64,000 bases of DNA from Streptomyces rishiriensis (GTDB lineage: Bacteria > Actinomycetota > Actinomycetes > Streptomycetales > Streptomycetaceae). Each line of letters begins with the position of its first letter. The first letter of the stretch is position 1. The stretch is taken from positions 1,798,001-1,862,000 of the forward strand of contig NZ_JAUSWV010000002.1 in the NCBI RefSeq assembly GCF_030815485.1. Reading direction: 5' to 3'. The notes under the pieces are model-generated. The model made no database searches. It saw only the letters and a program-made list of their open reading frames with translations, and had not been told where the DNA came from. Shown here in pieces: positions 42,193 through 52,469 of the stretch. The position numbers and the translations under genes were made by a program.

Positions 42193-44982
42193 ATGGGCAA
42201 ACTCGGGCGATATGTCCCAGCGAGCCGACGGGCCGACCGCGTTCCACCGAAGGGCGGGCCACCGGAGGCCGGCCCGAGGGCCCCGCACCCTTCGGCCGGC
42301 CGACGTCTGCTGTCGTTGGGGAAACCGCGCAGCGTCGCCGGTCAGGTCTTCCTGCTGCAACTGGTGGTCGTCCTCCTGCTCATCGCCACGGCCGTGGTGG
42401 TGCTCGTGATCCAGGACCGCAACCGCGCGATCCAGGAAGCCGGAGACCGGTCGCTGGTGGCGGCCGAGTCGTTCGCGAACGCCCCGGGCACCGCGGAGGC
42501 GATGAAGAGCGACGATCCGACGGCGGCACTCCAGCCACAGGCCGAGGCGGTGCGCAAGAGGACCGGCGTCGACTACGTCGTGGCGCTGAGCCCCTACGGC
42601 TTCCGGTGGACCCACCCGGACCCGGACCAGATCGGGAAGCACGTCTCCACCTCCTACGGCCAGGCGCTCGAAGGCGAGCCCCACCAGACCGCGTTCGACA
42701 GCAGTCTGGGGAAGGCGGTCGACTCGACGGTGGCCGTCTTCGACGAGAAGGGGACCGCGGTCGGCCTCGTCACCGTGGGGGTCACGGTGGACAAGGTGAC
42801 CAGCGTGGTGCAGCGCCAACTGCCGGTGCTCTTCGCCGCCGGCGGTGTCGCACTGCTGCTGGCCGCGGGTGGGTCGGCACTGGTCAGCGGGCGTTTGCGG
42901 CGCCAGACCCGAGGACTGGGGCCGGTGGAGATGACCCGCATGTACGAGCACCACGACGCGGTGCTGCACGCGGTCCGCGAAGGCGTGATCATTCTGGACG
43001 GTGACGCGAGGCTGCTGCTGGTCAACGACGAGGCTCGCCGGCTGCTCGCGCTGCCACCGGAGGTCGAGGGCAGGCCGGTCACCGGACTCGGGCTGAGTCC
43101 GGCCCTGGCCGAACTGCTGGCGTCGGGCCGGGCCGCCACGGACAGGGTCTTCCTGGCCGGGGACGTCCTGCTCGCGGTCAGCGTGCGGCAGGTGGGCTCG
43201 CAGGGGGGCAGCGTGGCCACCCTGCGGGACACCACGGAGCTGCGCGCCCTCGCGGGCCGGGCGGACGTGGCGGGTGGGCGCCTGCAACTGCTCTACGAGG
43301 CCAGCACGCGGATCGGTACCACCCTCGACATGAAGCGCACCGCCGAGGAACTGACCGAGGTGGCGGTCCCGCGCTTCGCCGACTTCGCCACCGTCGAGTT
43401 GCTGGAGCCCGTGCTGCAAGGGGGTGAACCGACGGGCGCGAGCAGGGACATACGCCGTATCGCCACCGCGGGCATCCGGGACGACGTGCCTCTTTACCCC
43501 GTCGGGAGGCGTATGCGCTACGCGCCCGGCAACCCCGTGGCCATCGGTATGACCACCGGCCGACCGGTCCTGGTGGCGGAGCTCGCCAAGGCCGACGGAT
43601 GGCGGGTCCAGAACCCGGAGCGGGCCCGGAGGGTCATCGAATTCGGTATCCACTCCATGATCTCGGTGCCGCTCCAGGCCCGAGGCCAGTTGCTGGGTGT
43701 GGTGGAGTTCTGGCGTTCGGAGCAGGAGCGCTTCGAGCCGGACGACCTGTCCCCCGCCGAGGAACTCGCCGCCCGGGCGGCGGTGTGCATCGACAACGCG
43801 CGGCGATACACCCGCGAGCACACCACGGCCGTCACCCTCCAGCGCAGCCTGCTGCCCGGCTCCCTCCCCGAGCTGTCCGCCCTGGAGGTCGGGCACCGGT
43901 ACCTGCCCGCCCAGGCGGGGGTGGGCGGCGACTGGTACGACGTCATCCCGCTGCCGGGGGCCCGGGTGGCCCTGGTGGTCGGCGACGTCGTCGGACACGG
44001 TCTGCACGCCGCCGCGACGATGGGCCGTCTGCGGACCGCGGTGCACAACTTCGCCGCCCTGGACCTGCCTCCGGACGAGCTTCTCGCGCACCTCGACGAC
44101 CTGATCACCCGGATCGACCAGGACGCGGCGGCCGAGGGCAACACCGAGGCCGTCACGGGTGCCACCTGCCTGTACGCGGTCTACGATCCGGTCTCCGGGC
44201 GGTGTGTCCTCGCCCGGGCCGGTCATCCCGGTCCGGCGCTGGTCTCGCCCGACGGCTCCGTGACCTTCCCCGACATCCCCGTCGCCCCGCCACTCGGCGT
44301 GGGAGGAGGCCTGCCGGTCGAGACGGCCGTACTCCGGCTGGCAGCCGACAGCCGGCTGGTCCTCTACACCGACGGCCTGGTCGAGGCCCGCGGCCGAGAC
44401 ATCGACACCGGGCTCGGCATGCTGAGGCAGGCGCTCGCCCATACGGACGGCGCCACCCCGGACGACACCTGCCGGGCGGTGCTCGACGCGATGCTGCGCA
44501 CCAGGTCGAGTGACGATGTCGCCCTGCTCGTCGCACGCACCCGGCTGCTCGACCCGGAGCAGGTCGAGGAGTGGGAGGTGCCGGACGACCCCGCGGCCGT
44601 CTCCCGGATCCGCGCCGAGGCCACCCGCAGGCTGGAATCCTGGGGGCTCGGCGAGGCCGCCTTCACGACCGAGCTGATCCTCAGCGAGCTCGTGACGAAC
44701 GCCATCCGGTACGGAGCGAGCCCCATCAGCCTGCGGCTGCTGCGCGACCGCGACAGTCTGATCTGCGAGGTCGCCGACGGCACCAGCACCTCCCCGCACC
44801 TGCGCCGCGCGGCCTTCACCGACGAGGGGGGCCGTGGTCTGTTCCTCGTCGCGCAGATGTCCCGCCGCTGGGGGACCCGGTACACCGACCGGGGCAAGAT
44901 CATCTGGGCTGAGCAGGCGCTCGACGCCGGAGCCGCCGGAGCCGTCGGGGACCTGAGCGGTCTGCTGATGACGGACCTGTGA
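42193..44982 (+). CDS. Membrane sensor with PAS, GAF, SpoIIE phosphatase and HATPase domains
   Basis: 929-residue multidomain regulator. Order: TM1 (about 51-73), extracytoplasmic cache-like sensor (74-208), TM2 (209-231), PAS (about 250-350), GAF (about 365-530), PP2C-type SpoIIE phosphatase (about 545-760, GGDWYDVIPLPG, VVGDVVGHGL, LVLYTDGLVE) and an RsbW-like ATPase (about 790-915, ELVTNAIRYG, DEGGRGLFL). Such proteins tune partner-switching control of sigma factors by dephosphorylating anti-anti-sigma factors. I chose ATG 42193 since earlier codons run into the tRNA; its ribosome site is weak (GAGA). No sigma partner is adjacent. Confidence 0.88.
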   Translation: MGKLGRYVPASRRADRVPPKGGPPEAGPRAPHPSAGRRLLSLGKPRSVAGQVFLLQLVVVLLLIATAVVVLVIQDRNRAIQEAGDRSLVAAESFANAPGTAEAMKSDDPTAALQPQAEAVRKRTGVDYVVALSPYGFRWTHPDPDQIGKHVSTSYGQALEGEPHQTAFDSSLGKAVDSTVAVFDEKGTAVGLVTVGVTVDKVTSVVQRQLPVLFAAGGVALLLAAGGSALVSGRLRRQTRGLGPVEMTRMYEHHDAVLHAVREGVIILDGDARLLLVNDEARRLLALPPEVEGRPVTGLGLSPALAELLASGRAATDRVFLAGDVLLAVSVRQVGSQGGSVATLRDTTELRALAGRADVAGGRLQLLYEASTRIGTTLDMKRTAEELTEVAVPRFADFATVELLEPVLQGGEPTGASRDIRRIATAGIRDDVPLYPVGRRMRYAPGNPVAIGMTTGRPVLVAELAKADGWRVQNPERARRVIEFGIHSMISVPLQARGQLLGVVEFWRSEQERFEPDDLSPAEELAARAAVCIDNARRYTREHTTAVTLQRSLLPGSLPELSALEVGHRYLPAQAGVGGDWYDVIPLPGARVALVVGDVVGHGLHAAATMGRLRTAVHNFAALDLPPDELLAHLDDLITRIDQDAAAEGNTEAVTGATCLYAVYDPVSGRCVLARAGHPGPALVSPDGSVTFPDIPVAPPLGVGGGLPVETAVLRLAADSRLVLYTDGLVEARGRDIDTGLGMLRQALAHTDGATPDDTCRAVLDAMLRTRSSDDVALLVARTRLLDPEQVEEWEVPDDPAAVSRIRAEATRRLESWGLGEAAFTTELILSELVTNAIRYGASPISLRLLRDRDSLICEVADGTSTSPHLRRAAFTDEGGRGLFLVAQMSRRWGTRYTDRGKIIWAEQALDAGAAGAVGDLSGLLMTDL

Positions 44983-45030
44983 GGCGGGACGGAAACGGGA
45001 CCGCCGCTGCGGGGTGGGCGCCCGGAGCGT

Positions 45031-45912
45031 TCAGGAGCCCGGGCCGACCGTGAAGTACGGGATCTTGGCCGGGTCCTGGCCGAAAGCGGCCCCGAGATAG
45101 ACGGCCGACAGTTTGGTGAGCGTTCCGTCGTCGATCAGCTGCCTGATGATCCGGTCCAGCTCGTCCTTGTCGGGTGACCCCTTCGGGTAAAGGGCGCCGT
45201 AACCCTGGTCGGTCCTGTACTGGCCCACGAGACGCACCTTGCCCTCGCGCTTCTGGGGATACGCCAGCAGAATCGTCGTGTCGTGGACGACCGCGTCGAT
45301 GCGTCCCTCCTCCAGCGCCGTGACCATCTCCGGGTCGTTGGGGAAGGCGGTGACGGGCTTGCTCGGCTCGAGGCGCTTCTTGACGAACCCCTCGCCCGTG
45401 GTGCCCTCGGCCACTCCGATGCGGACGTCACGGATGTCGGCTGCGTCGATCTTCTCGTCGTCCCTGATCAGCACTCCCAGGGTCGAGGAGAGGTAGGGCG
45501 GGGAGAACGCGGCCACCTTGCTCCGTTCCGGGGTGATCGTGATCTGCGCCAGGGCCAGGTCGAAGTCCTTGGTCCGGCCGGACACGACCTCCGGAAAGGG
45601 GGCGTTCTCGACCTTCACCCGGTCAAGTCCGGATCGATAGGCGATGTTGGCGGCCATGCAGTACTCGTAGCCGCTCTTGATGGAGTCCGGCGTGTCGCCG
45701 TTCCACCAGCCGGGCGCGGGCAGGGTCGTTTTGACCGTGAGGGCGCCCGCCGTGTCGGGTGACAGGTGGAACTCCCCGTGACGTCCCGAGATCGGGCAGT
45801 CGCCGTAGTGGACGTCCGGCGACTGCGACCCACCCCGGTCACAAGCCGATGTCGCGACGATGAGCGCCACGCCGACAGCCAGAGAGCCGATCGCTGCCGC
45901 GGCGCGCATCAT
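45031..45912 (-). CDS. Orphan amino-acid-type solute-binding lipoprotein
   Basis: 293-residue family 3 periplasmic-binding protein. Lipobox VATSAC puts the acylated Cys near residue 24. DLALAQITITPERSKVAAFSPPYL (here in two pieces) and GVAEGTTGE are the usual ligand-binding strands of glutamate/glutamine/basic-amino-acid binders. No permease or ATPase is nearby, so it acts with distant partners or as a receptor. It is divergent from the Pls-like gene 692 bp away; a link to lysine or other diamino acid supply is possible but unproven. Confidence 0.82.
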   Translation of the reverse strand: MMRAAAAIGSLAVGVALIVATSACDRGGSQSPDVHYGDCPISGRHGEFHLSPDTAGALTVKTTLPAPGWWNGDTPDSIKSGYEYCMAANIAYRSGLDRVKVENAPFPEVVSGRTKDFDLALAQITITPERSKVAAFSPPYLSSTLGVLIRDDEKIDAADIRDVRIGVAEGTTGEGFVKKRLEPSKPVTAFPNDPEMVTALEEGRIDAVVHDTTILLAYPQKREGKVRLVGQYRTDQGYGALYPKGSPDKDELDRIIRQLIDDGTLTKLSAVYLGAAFGQDPAKIPYFTVGPGS

Positions 45913-46604
<692 letters not shown>

Positions 46605-49600
46605 ATGGCAGCCATCCACGAGAGCAGTGCTCTCGGCCTGCTCGACGGAGAAATCCGCGCATCACTCCACGACACCGCCCGTTTCTCCGGCGGCCCCGCC
46701 GCCTCCCCCCGCACCCTCGTCGACATCTTCGACGCCTCCGTGCGGTCGTTCCCGGACGAACTCGCCCTGGACGACGGCAGCACCGCCCTCACCTACCGCG
46801 CCCTCGCCGTCGAGGTGGAGAACCTCCGGCGCCGGCTCTCCGCCGCCGGGGTCGGACTCGGTGACCGGGTGGGCGTCCGGGTGCCGTCGGGCAGCAACGA
46901 CCTCTACGTGACGATCCTCGCCGTCCTCGCGGCCGGCGCGGCCTATGTCCCGGTGGACGCCGAGGACCCCGACGAGCGGGCCGAGCTGGTCTTCGGGGAG
47001 GCGGACGTGCGGGCCGTCGTCGGCGCCGGGCACGAGATCACCGTCCACGGCACGCCCGCGTCGGCCGCCGCCCGGCCCGGTACCGAGCACGACGCCTGGA
47101 TCATCTTCACGTCAGGCTCCACCGGTAGGCCCAAGGGCGTCGCCGTCGGTCACCGCAGCGCCGCCGCCTTCGTGGACGCCGAGGCCGCCCTGTTCCTCGC
47201 CGAGGAGCCGATCGGACCCGGCGACCGGGTCATGGCCGGGCTCTCGGTGGCCTTCGACGCCTCCTGCGAGGAGATGTGGCTGGCCTGGCGCTACGGGGCC
47301 TGTCTGGTGCCCGTGCCCCGTTCCCGGGTCCGCAGCGGTGCCGACCTGGGGCCCTGGCTGGTCGAGCAGGAGATCACGGTCGTGTCCACGGTGCCGACGC
47401 TGGCCGCGCTGTGGGAGCCCGGGACCCTCGACGACGTGCGGCTGCTGATCTTCGGCGGTGAGGCCTGTCCGCCCGAGCTGGTGCAGCGGCTGGTGACGGA
47501 GGGGCGGGAGGTCTGGAACACCTACGGGCCGACCGAGGCCACCGTCGTCGCCTGTGCCTCCCTGATGTCCGGCGAGGAGCCGATCCGGATCGGGCTGCCG
47601 CTCGGGGGCTGGGAGCTGGCCGTCGTGGACGAGGCCGGTGAACCCGTGCCGCTGGGCGGCAGCGGGCAGCTGGTCATCGGCGGGGTCGGGCTCGCGCGGT
47701 ACCTCGACGCCGAGAAGGACGCGGAGAAGTACGCGCCGCTGAAGTCGCTGGGCTGGGAGCGCGCGTACCGCAGCGGCGACCTGGTGCGCGCCGACGCCGA
47801 GGGGCTCGTCTTCCTCGGGCGGGCCGACGAACAGATCAAGCTCGGCGGACGGCGGATCGAGCTGGGCGAGGTGGACGCGGCGCTCCAGGCCCTGCCGGGG
47901 GTCGCGGGGGCCGCCGCCGCCGTGCGGACCGCCCGCGGCGGCAACCAGCTGCTGGTCGGGTACGTCGTGACGCAGGACGGCTGGGACCAGGCAGCGGCCG
48001 TGCAGCGGCTGCGCGCCGAGCTGCCCGCCGCCCTGGTACCGCTGCTCGCGCCGGTGGACGACCTGCCGACCCGCACCTCGGGCAAGGTCGACCGCGACGC
48101 CCTGCCCTGGCCCCTGGAGGGCATGGCGACGGCCGGCCCGGCCGAGCGGCTCTACGGCACCGAGGCCTGGCTGGCGGAGCAGTGGACCGAGGTCCTCGGC
48201 ATCCCCGTCGGCAGTGCCCGTGACGACTTCTTCGCGATCGGCGGCGGCAGCCTCGCCGCCGCCCGGCTGACGACCCGGCTGCGCACCCGGTACCCCAGCG
48301 CGGCCGTCCTCGACATCTACCAGCAGCCCACCCTGCGCAAGCTGGCCCGGCATCTGGAGAAATCGGCGCAGGACGACGGGGCGACCCGTGTCGTCGTCCT
48401 GGTGCCCACGCGCGCCAAGGTGATCCAGACGCTGCTGCTCGTACCGCTGTTCACGCTGCTGGGGCTGCGCTGGGCGGTGCCGCTGGCCGCCGCCGGCAAC
48501 CTGCTGCCCGCGCACTCCTGGCTGCCGACCGCCCCGTGGTGGCTGGTCGGGTCCGCCGCCCTGGTGCTGTTCAGTCCGCCCGGACGGCTCGCGATCGCCG
48601 CGGGCGGGGCGCGGCTGCTGCTGCGCGGTGTGCGCCCGGGACGGTACGCGCGCGGTGGCGGCGTCCATCTGCGGCTGTGGACGGCGGAGCGGCTGGCCGA
48701 GTTCAGCGGGGCGACCTCACTGACCGGGTCCTGGCTGGAGCGTTACGCGCGGGCCCTCGGGGCCAGGGTCGGGCCGGACGTGGACCTGCACTCGCTTCCG
48801 CCGGTGACCGGCATGCTGAAGCTGGGCCGGGGCGCGGCCGTCGAGTCCGAGGTGGATCTGTCCGGCTGGTGGCTGGACGGCGACCGGCTGGAGATCGGGA
48901 CGGTGAAGGTGGGCGCGCACGCCGTCGTCGGTACGCGCAGCATGCTCTTCCCCGGCGCCCGGGTCGGCAAGCGGGCCGAGGTGGCGCCGGGTTCGGCGGT
49001 CACCGGGCAGATCCCCACCGGTCAGCGGTGGGCGGGCGCGCCCGCGGTCAAGCTCGGCAAGGCGAAGCGGAACTGGCCCAAGGAGCGGCCGGCGCGGCGC
49101 GCGTACTGGCGTGTGCTGTACGGCCTGTCCGGTTTCGCGCTGACGGCGCTGCCGGTGCTGGCCGCGGGGGCGGCCCTGCTGGTGGCGAGCCGCTTCGTGA
49201 CCCCGGGCGGCGGGCTCGGTGAGGCCCTCCGGGGCGCCGCTCTCGCCCTGGTCCCGGCCACGCTCGCCTTCGGTCTGGCGTACGCCGTGCTGCTGCTGGT
49301 CGCCGTACGGCTGCTTAGCATCGGTCTGCGCGAGGGCACGCATCCCACGCACAGCAGGATCGGCTGGCAGGCCTGGACCGTCACGCAGCTCATGGACCAT
49401 TCCCGCGAGACCCTCTTCCCGCTGTACGCGGGGCTCGTCACGCCGGTGTGGCTGCGGTTGCTCGGGATGCGGATCGGCAAGGGCGCCGAGGTGTCGACCG
49501 TCCTCGCGCTGCCCAGCCTGACCACCGTCGGCGAGGGCGCGTTCCTGGCCGACGACACGCTGACCGCGCCGTACGAGCTCGGCGGCGGCTGGATGCGGAT

Positions 49601-50471
49601 CGGGCGGGCGGAGATCGGGCGGCGGGCGTTCCTCGGCAACTCGGGAATGACGGCGCCGGGGCGGAGCGTGCCGGACGGCGGCCTGGTGGGCGTGCTGTCG
49701 GCGACGCCGAAGAAGGCGAAGAAGGGCAGCTCGTACCTGGGGCTGCCGCCGGTGAGGCTGCCGCGGAACACGACCGACGGCGACCGGAGCCGGACGTACG
49801 AGCCGCCCGCGCGGCTGCTGTGGGCGCGTGGCCTGGTGGAGCTGTGCCGGATCGTGCCGGTGTTCTGCTCGGCGGGGCTGGCGGTGCTGACCGTGGCGGT
49901 GCTGTGCGCGCTGGGCGGCTGGGCCCCGCTGCTGTCCGGGTTCGTCCTGCTCGGGGCGGGCGGCGCCGCAGCCGTGGTCTCCGTCCTCGCCAAGTGGCTG
50001 CTCGTCGGACGGCATCGCGGCGGTGAGCACCCCCTGTGGAGCGGCTTCGTGTGGCGCAACGAGCTGGCGGACACGTTCGTGGAGGTCGTGGCGGTGCCCT
50101 GGCTGGCGGGCGCCGTGCCGGGCACGCCGGTGATGACGGCGTGGCTGCGCGGTCTCGGCGCACGGATCGGCAAGGGCACGTGGGTGGAGAGCTACTGGCT
50201 GCCGGAGTCGGACCTGGTGACGATCGAGGACGGGGCCACGGTCAATCGCGGGTGCGTCCTGCAGACTCACCTCTTCCACGACCGGATCTTGCGGACGGAT
50301 ACTGTGGTCCTCCGTGAGGGCGCCACGCTGGGCCCTGGCGGGGTCGTGCTGCCCGGCAGCACGATCGGGGCCCGGACGACGCTGGGCCCCGCGTCGCTCC
50401 TCATGGCCGCGGAGTCCGTCCCGGACGACACCCGCTGGCTCGGCAACCCGATCGAGGCATGGCGTCCCTGA
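46605..50471 (+). CDS. pls: Pls-like single-module NRPS (epsilon-polylysine synthetase architecture)
   Basis: 1288 residues. Order: adenylation domain (about 30-510; FTSGSTGRPKG, YGPTE), carrier domain (about 525-600, GGGS with phosphopantetheinyl Ser549), then a membrane half with six helices (about 605-630, 642-672, 838-865, 872-905, 1081-1108, 1108-1131) enclosing three related soluble domains rich in acyltransferase-like hexad turns. This is the layout of S. albulus Pls (~1319 residues), which links lysines through side-chain amines. My reading of the pocket is D218, A219, E222, S261, I282, G284, T306, V314, V315, K494. There is no classical condensation or thioesterase domain. ATG 46605 follows GAGG; a TTG at 46518 is weaker. 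Product is probably epsilon-poly-L-lysine or a related isopeptide polymer. Confidence 0.88.
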   Translation: MAAIHESSALGLLDGEIRASLHDTARFSGGPAASPRTLVDIFDASVRSFPDELALDDGSTALTYRALAVEVENLRRRLSAAGVGLGDRVGVRVPSGSNDLYVTILAVLAAGAAYVPVDAEDPDERAELVFGEADVRAVVGAGHEITVHGTPASAAARPGTEHDAWIIFTSGSTGRPKGVAVGHRSAAAFVDAEAALFLAEEPIGPGDRVMAGLSVAFDASCEEMWLAWRYGACLVPVPRSRVRSGADLGPWLVEQEITVVSTVPTLAALWEPGTLDDVRLLIFGGEACPPELVQRLVTEGREVWNTYGPTEATVVACASLMSGEEPIRIGLPLGGWELAVVDEAGEPVPLGGSGQLVIGGVGLARYLDAEKDAEKYAPLKSLGWERAYRSGDLVRADAEGLVFLGRADEQIKLGGRRIELGEVDAALQALPGVAGAAAAVRTARGGNQLLVGYVVTQDGWDQAAAVQRLRAELPAALVPLLAPVDDLPTRTSGKVDRDALPWPLEGMATAGPAERLYGTEAWLAEQWTEVLGIPVGSARDDFFAIGGGSLAAARLTTRLRTRYPSAAVLDIYQQPTLRKLARHLEKSAQDDGATRVVVLVPTRAKVIQTLLLVPLFTLLGLRWAVPLAAAGNLLPAHSWLPTAPWWLVGSAALVLFSPPGRLAIAAGGARLLLRGVRPGRYARGGGVHLRLWTAERLAEFSGATSLTGSWLERYARALGARVGPDVDLHSLPPVTGMLKLGRGAAVESEVDLSGWWLDGDRLEIGTVKVGAHAVVGTRSMLFPGARVGKRAEVAPGSAVTGQIPTGQRWAGAPAVKLGKAKRNWPKERPARRAYWRVLYGLSGFALTALPVLAAGAALLVASRFVTPGGGLGEALRGAALALVPATLAFGLAYAVLLLVAVRLLSIGLREGTHPTHSRIGWQAWTVTQLMDHSRETLFPLYAGLVTPVWLRLLGMRIGKGAEVSTVLALPSLTTVGEGAFLADDTLTAPYELGGGWMRIGRAEIGRRAFLGNSGMTAPGRSVPDGGLVGVLSATPKKAKKGSSYLGLPPVRLPRNTTDGDRSRTYEPPARLLWARGLVELCRIVPVFCSAGLAVLTVAVLCALGGWAPLLSGFVLLGAGGAAAVVSVLAKWLLVGRHRGGEHPLWSGFVWRNELADTFVEVVAVPWLAGAVPGTPVMTAWLRGLGARIGKGTWVESYWLPESDLVTIEDGATVNRGCVLQTHLFHDRILRTDTVVLREGATLGPGGVVLPGSTIGARTTLGPASLLMAAESVPDDTRWLGNPIEAWRP

Positions 50472-51901
50472 GAAGGGGCTACTCGGAGCCGGTGAGCGAG
50501 GTGCCGGCGGCGGGTGGTTCGAGCACAGGTCAGGGAGCGGACGGGGAAGTGGCAGTTCAGCAGTCGGTCGGGCCGGATCCGTATTTCCCGGCGAACGGTG
50601 ATTCCCGTTACCGGGTGCACCGTTACGAGCTCACGCTGGACTACCGGCCCGGCCCCAACCGGCTGTCGGGCGCGGCGCGGATCAACGCCATCGCGGGACG
50701 CTCGGCGCTGCCGGAGTTCCAGTTGAACCTGGCCGACTTCAAGATCGGCCGGGTCCGGGTGGACGGCCGTCCGACGCACTACACCCACCGCGGCGGCCGG
50801 CTGCGCGTGCGGCCGGCCAAGCCGCTGCGCGCCGGGGCCGCCTTCACCGTCGAGGTGCACTGGTCGGGCAACCCCAAGCCGGTGAACAGCCCCTGGGGCG
50901 GGCTCGGCTGGGAGGAGCTGGACGACGGGGCGCTGGTGGCGAGCCAGCCCGTCGGGGCGCCCTCCTGGTACCCGTGCAACGACCGGCCCGCGGACAAGGC
51001 GTCGTACCTGATAGCGGTCACGACGCCGTCGGCGTACTCGGTGGTGGCGGGCGGCAGACTGCTGACGCGGACCACGAAGGCCTCGACGACCACGTGGGTG
51101 TACGAGCAGTCGGCGCCCACCTCCAGCTATCTGATCGGCCTGGCGATCGGCAAGTACCAGACCGTTCTGCTGGGCGACCCGGGGCTCGGGGGCGTCCCCC
51201 AGCACGGGCACATCCCGGCGGAGCTGCTGGCGGAGTTCTCGCGGGACTTCGCGCGACAGCCCGGGATGATGCATCTCTTCCAACAGCTCTTCGGCCCCTA
51301 CCCGTTCGACGAGTACGCGGTCGTGGTGACCGAGGAGGACCTCGATGTCCCCGTCGAGGCCCAGGGTTTGTCGCTGTTCGGCGCCAACCACCTGGACGGC
51401 GCGCGGGGTTCGGAGCGGCTGGTGGCGCACGAGCTGGCGCACCAGTGGTTCGGCAACAGCGTGTCCATCGCCGACTGGCGGCACATCTGGCTGAACGAGG
51501 GCTTCGCGAAGTACGCGGAGTGGCTGTGGTCGGAGCGGTCGGGCGGGCGCAGCGCGCAGCAGCTCGCCTCGGTCGCGCACCGGTCGCTGTCCTCGCTGCC
51601 GCAGGACCTGCGTCTGGGCGACCCCGGCCGCAAGTCGATGTTCGACGACCGGCTCTACGAGCGCGGCGGGCTCACCGTGCACGCGCTGCGCTGCGCGCTC
51701 GGCGACGACGCGTTCTTCCGGATGCTGCGCTCCTGGCTCGGTCTGCACCGGGGCGGGTCGGTGACGACGTCGACGCTCATCGCGCACGCGGCCCGGTTCT
51801 CGCCGGAGCCCCTGGAGGAGCTGTTCGAGGCATGGGTGCACGGCACGGCGCTGCCGCCGTTGCCGGTTCCGTCGGTGGGGCGGGGCGCGGAGTCGGCGTA
51901 A
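50459..51901 (+). CDS. M1 family zinc aminopeptidase, candidate polymer hydrolase
   Basis: 480-residue gluzincin. The zinc site is HELAH (324-328) with Glu347 eighteen residues on (LNEGFAKY), and Tyr/Arg region DDRLYERGG downstream. The M1 exopeptidase loop GAMEN is replaced by VPVEAQGLSLFG. Proteins of this size are known as epsilon-polylysine-degrading enzymes beside pls in S. albulus relatives. The start overlaps the synthetase 3' end by 13 bp, so both are made together. A role in self-protection or chain-length control is inference. No signal peptide is evident. Confidence 0.87.
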   Translation: MASLRRGYSEPVSEVPAAGGSSTGQGADGEVAVQQSVGPDPYFPANGDSRYRVHRYELTLDYRPGPNRLSGAARINAIAGRSALPEFQLNLADFKIGRVRVDGRPTHYTHRGGRLRVRPAKPLRAGAAFTVEVHWSGNPKPVNSPWGGLGWEELDDGALVASQPVGAPSWYPCNDRPADKASYLIAVTTPSAYSVVAGGRLLTRTTKASTTTWVYEQSAPTSSYLIGLAIGKYQTVLLGDPGLGGVPQHGHIPAELLAEFSRDFARQPGMMHLFQQLFGPYPFDEYAVVVTEEDLDVPVEAQGLSLFGANHLDGARGSERLVAHELAHQWFGNSVSIADWRHIWLNEGFAKYAEWLWSERSGGRSAQQLASVAHRSLSSLPQDLRLGDPGRKSMFDDRLYERGGLTVHALRCALGDDAFFRMLRSWLGLHRGGSVTTSTLIAHAARFSPEPLEELFEAWVHGTALPPLPVPSVGRGAESA

Positions 51902-52048
51902 CCCTTCGCTGTGATCGCGGGGACGAGCCGGCCCGGCGATCGGCCTGCGGGCCGGCGGGGGTCGATCGCGCTGGGTCGATCGCGCTGTTTCTCCGCGTCT
52001 CTGCCGCCCCTCACGGGGCGCGATCGGTGGGCCGGGCACAATGGGGCC

Positions 52049-52465
52049 ATGGCCCGACGTACCGCCCGCCCGCGACAGCACGCCTCCGCCGCCGTCCCCG
52101 CCGGCTGCCCCTGCGGGCTGTCCGCGGCCTACGAAGCCTGCTGCGGTCGTTACCATGCGGGCGCCGAGGCCGCTCCCGGTTGCGAGGCGCTCATGCGGTC
52201 GCGGTACAGCGCCTTCGTGGTGGGGGACGTGGGGTATCTGCTGCGGACGTGGCATCCGCGGACGCGGCCGGAGCGGCTCGAGCTCGATCCGGGCATGCGG
52301 TGGACGGGCCTGGAGATCCTCGGGACGGCGGACGGGAGCGCCTTCCACACGACCGGGACCGTGGAGTTCCGGGCGTCCTACCGGGGTGGCGCGCTGCACG
52401 AGCGCAGCCGGTTCGAGCGGGTGGCCGGGGCGTGGGTGTACGTGGACGGGGAGTTCCCCGAGTAG
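52049..52465 (+). CDS. YchJ-like SEC-C-related protein
   Basis: 138-residue protein of the UPF0225/YchJ family. CPCGLSAAYEACCGRYHAG near residues 17-35 is a Cys-rich zinc-binding N-terminus of SEC-C type; SRYSAFVVGDVGYLLRTWHP is the typical core of an NTF2-like fold. ATG 52049; leaderless or weak ribosome site (ACAATGGGGCC). Function unknown. Convergent with gntR, 4 bp apart. Confidence 0.85.
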   Translation: MARRTARPRQHASAAVPAGCPCGLSAAYEACCGRYHAGAEAAPGCEALMRSRYSAFVVGDVGYLLRTWHPRTRPERLELDPGMRWTGLEILGTADGSAFHTTGTVEFRASYRGGALHERSRFERVAGAWVYVDGEFPE

Positions 52466-52469
52466 CCGG

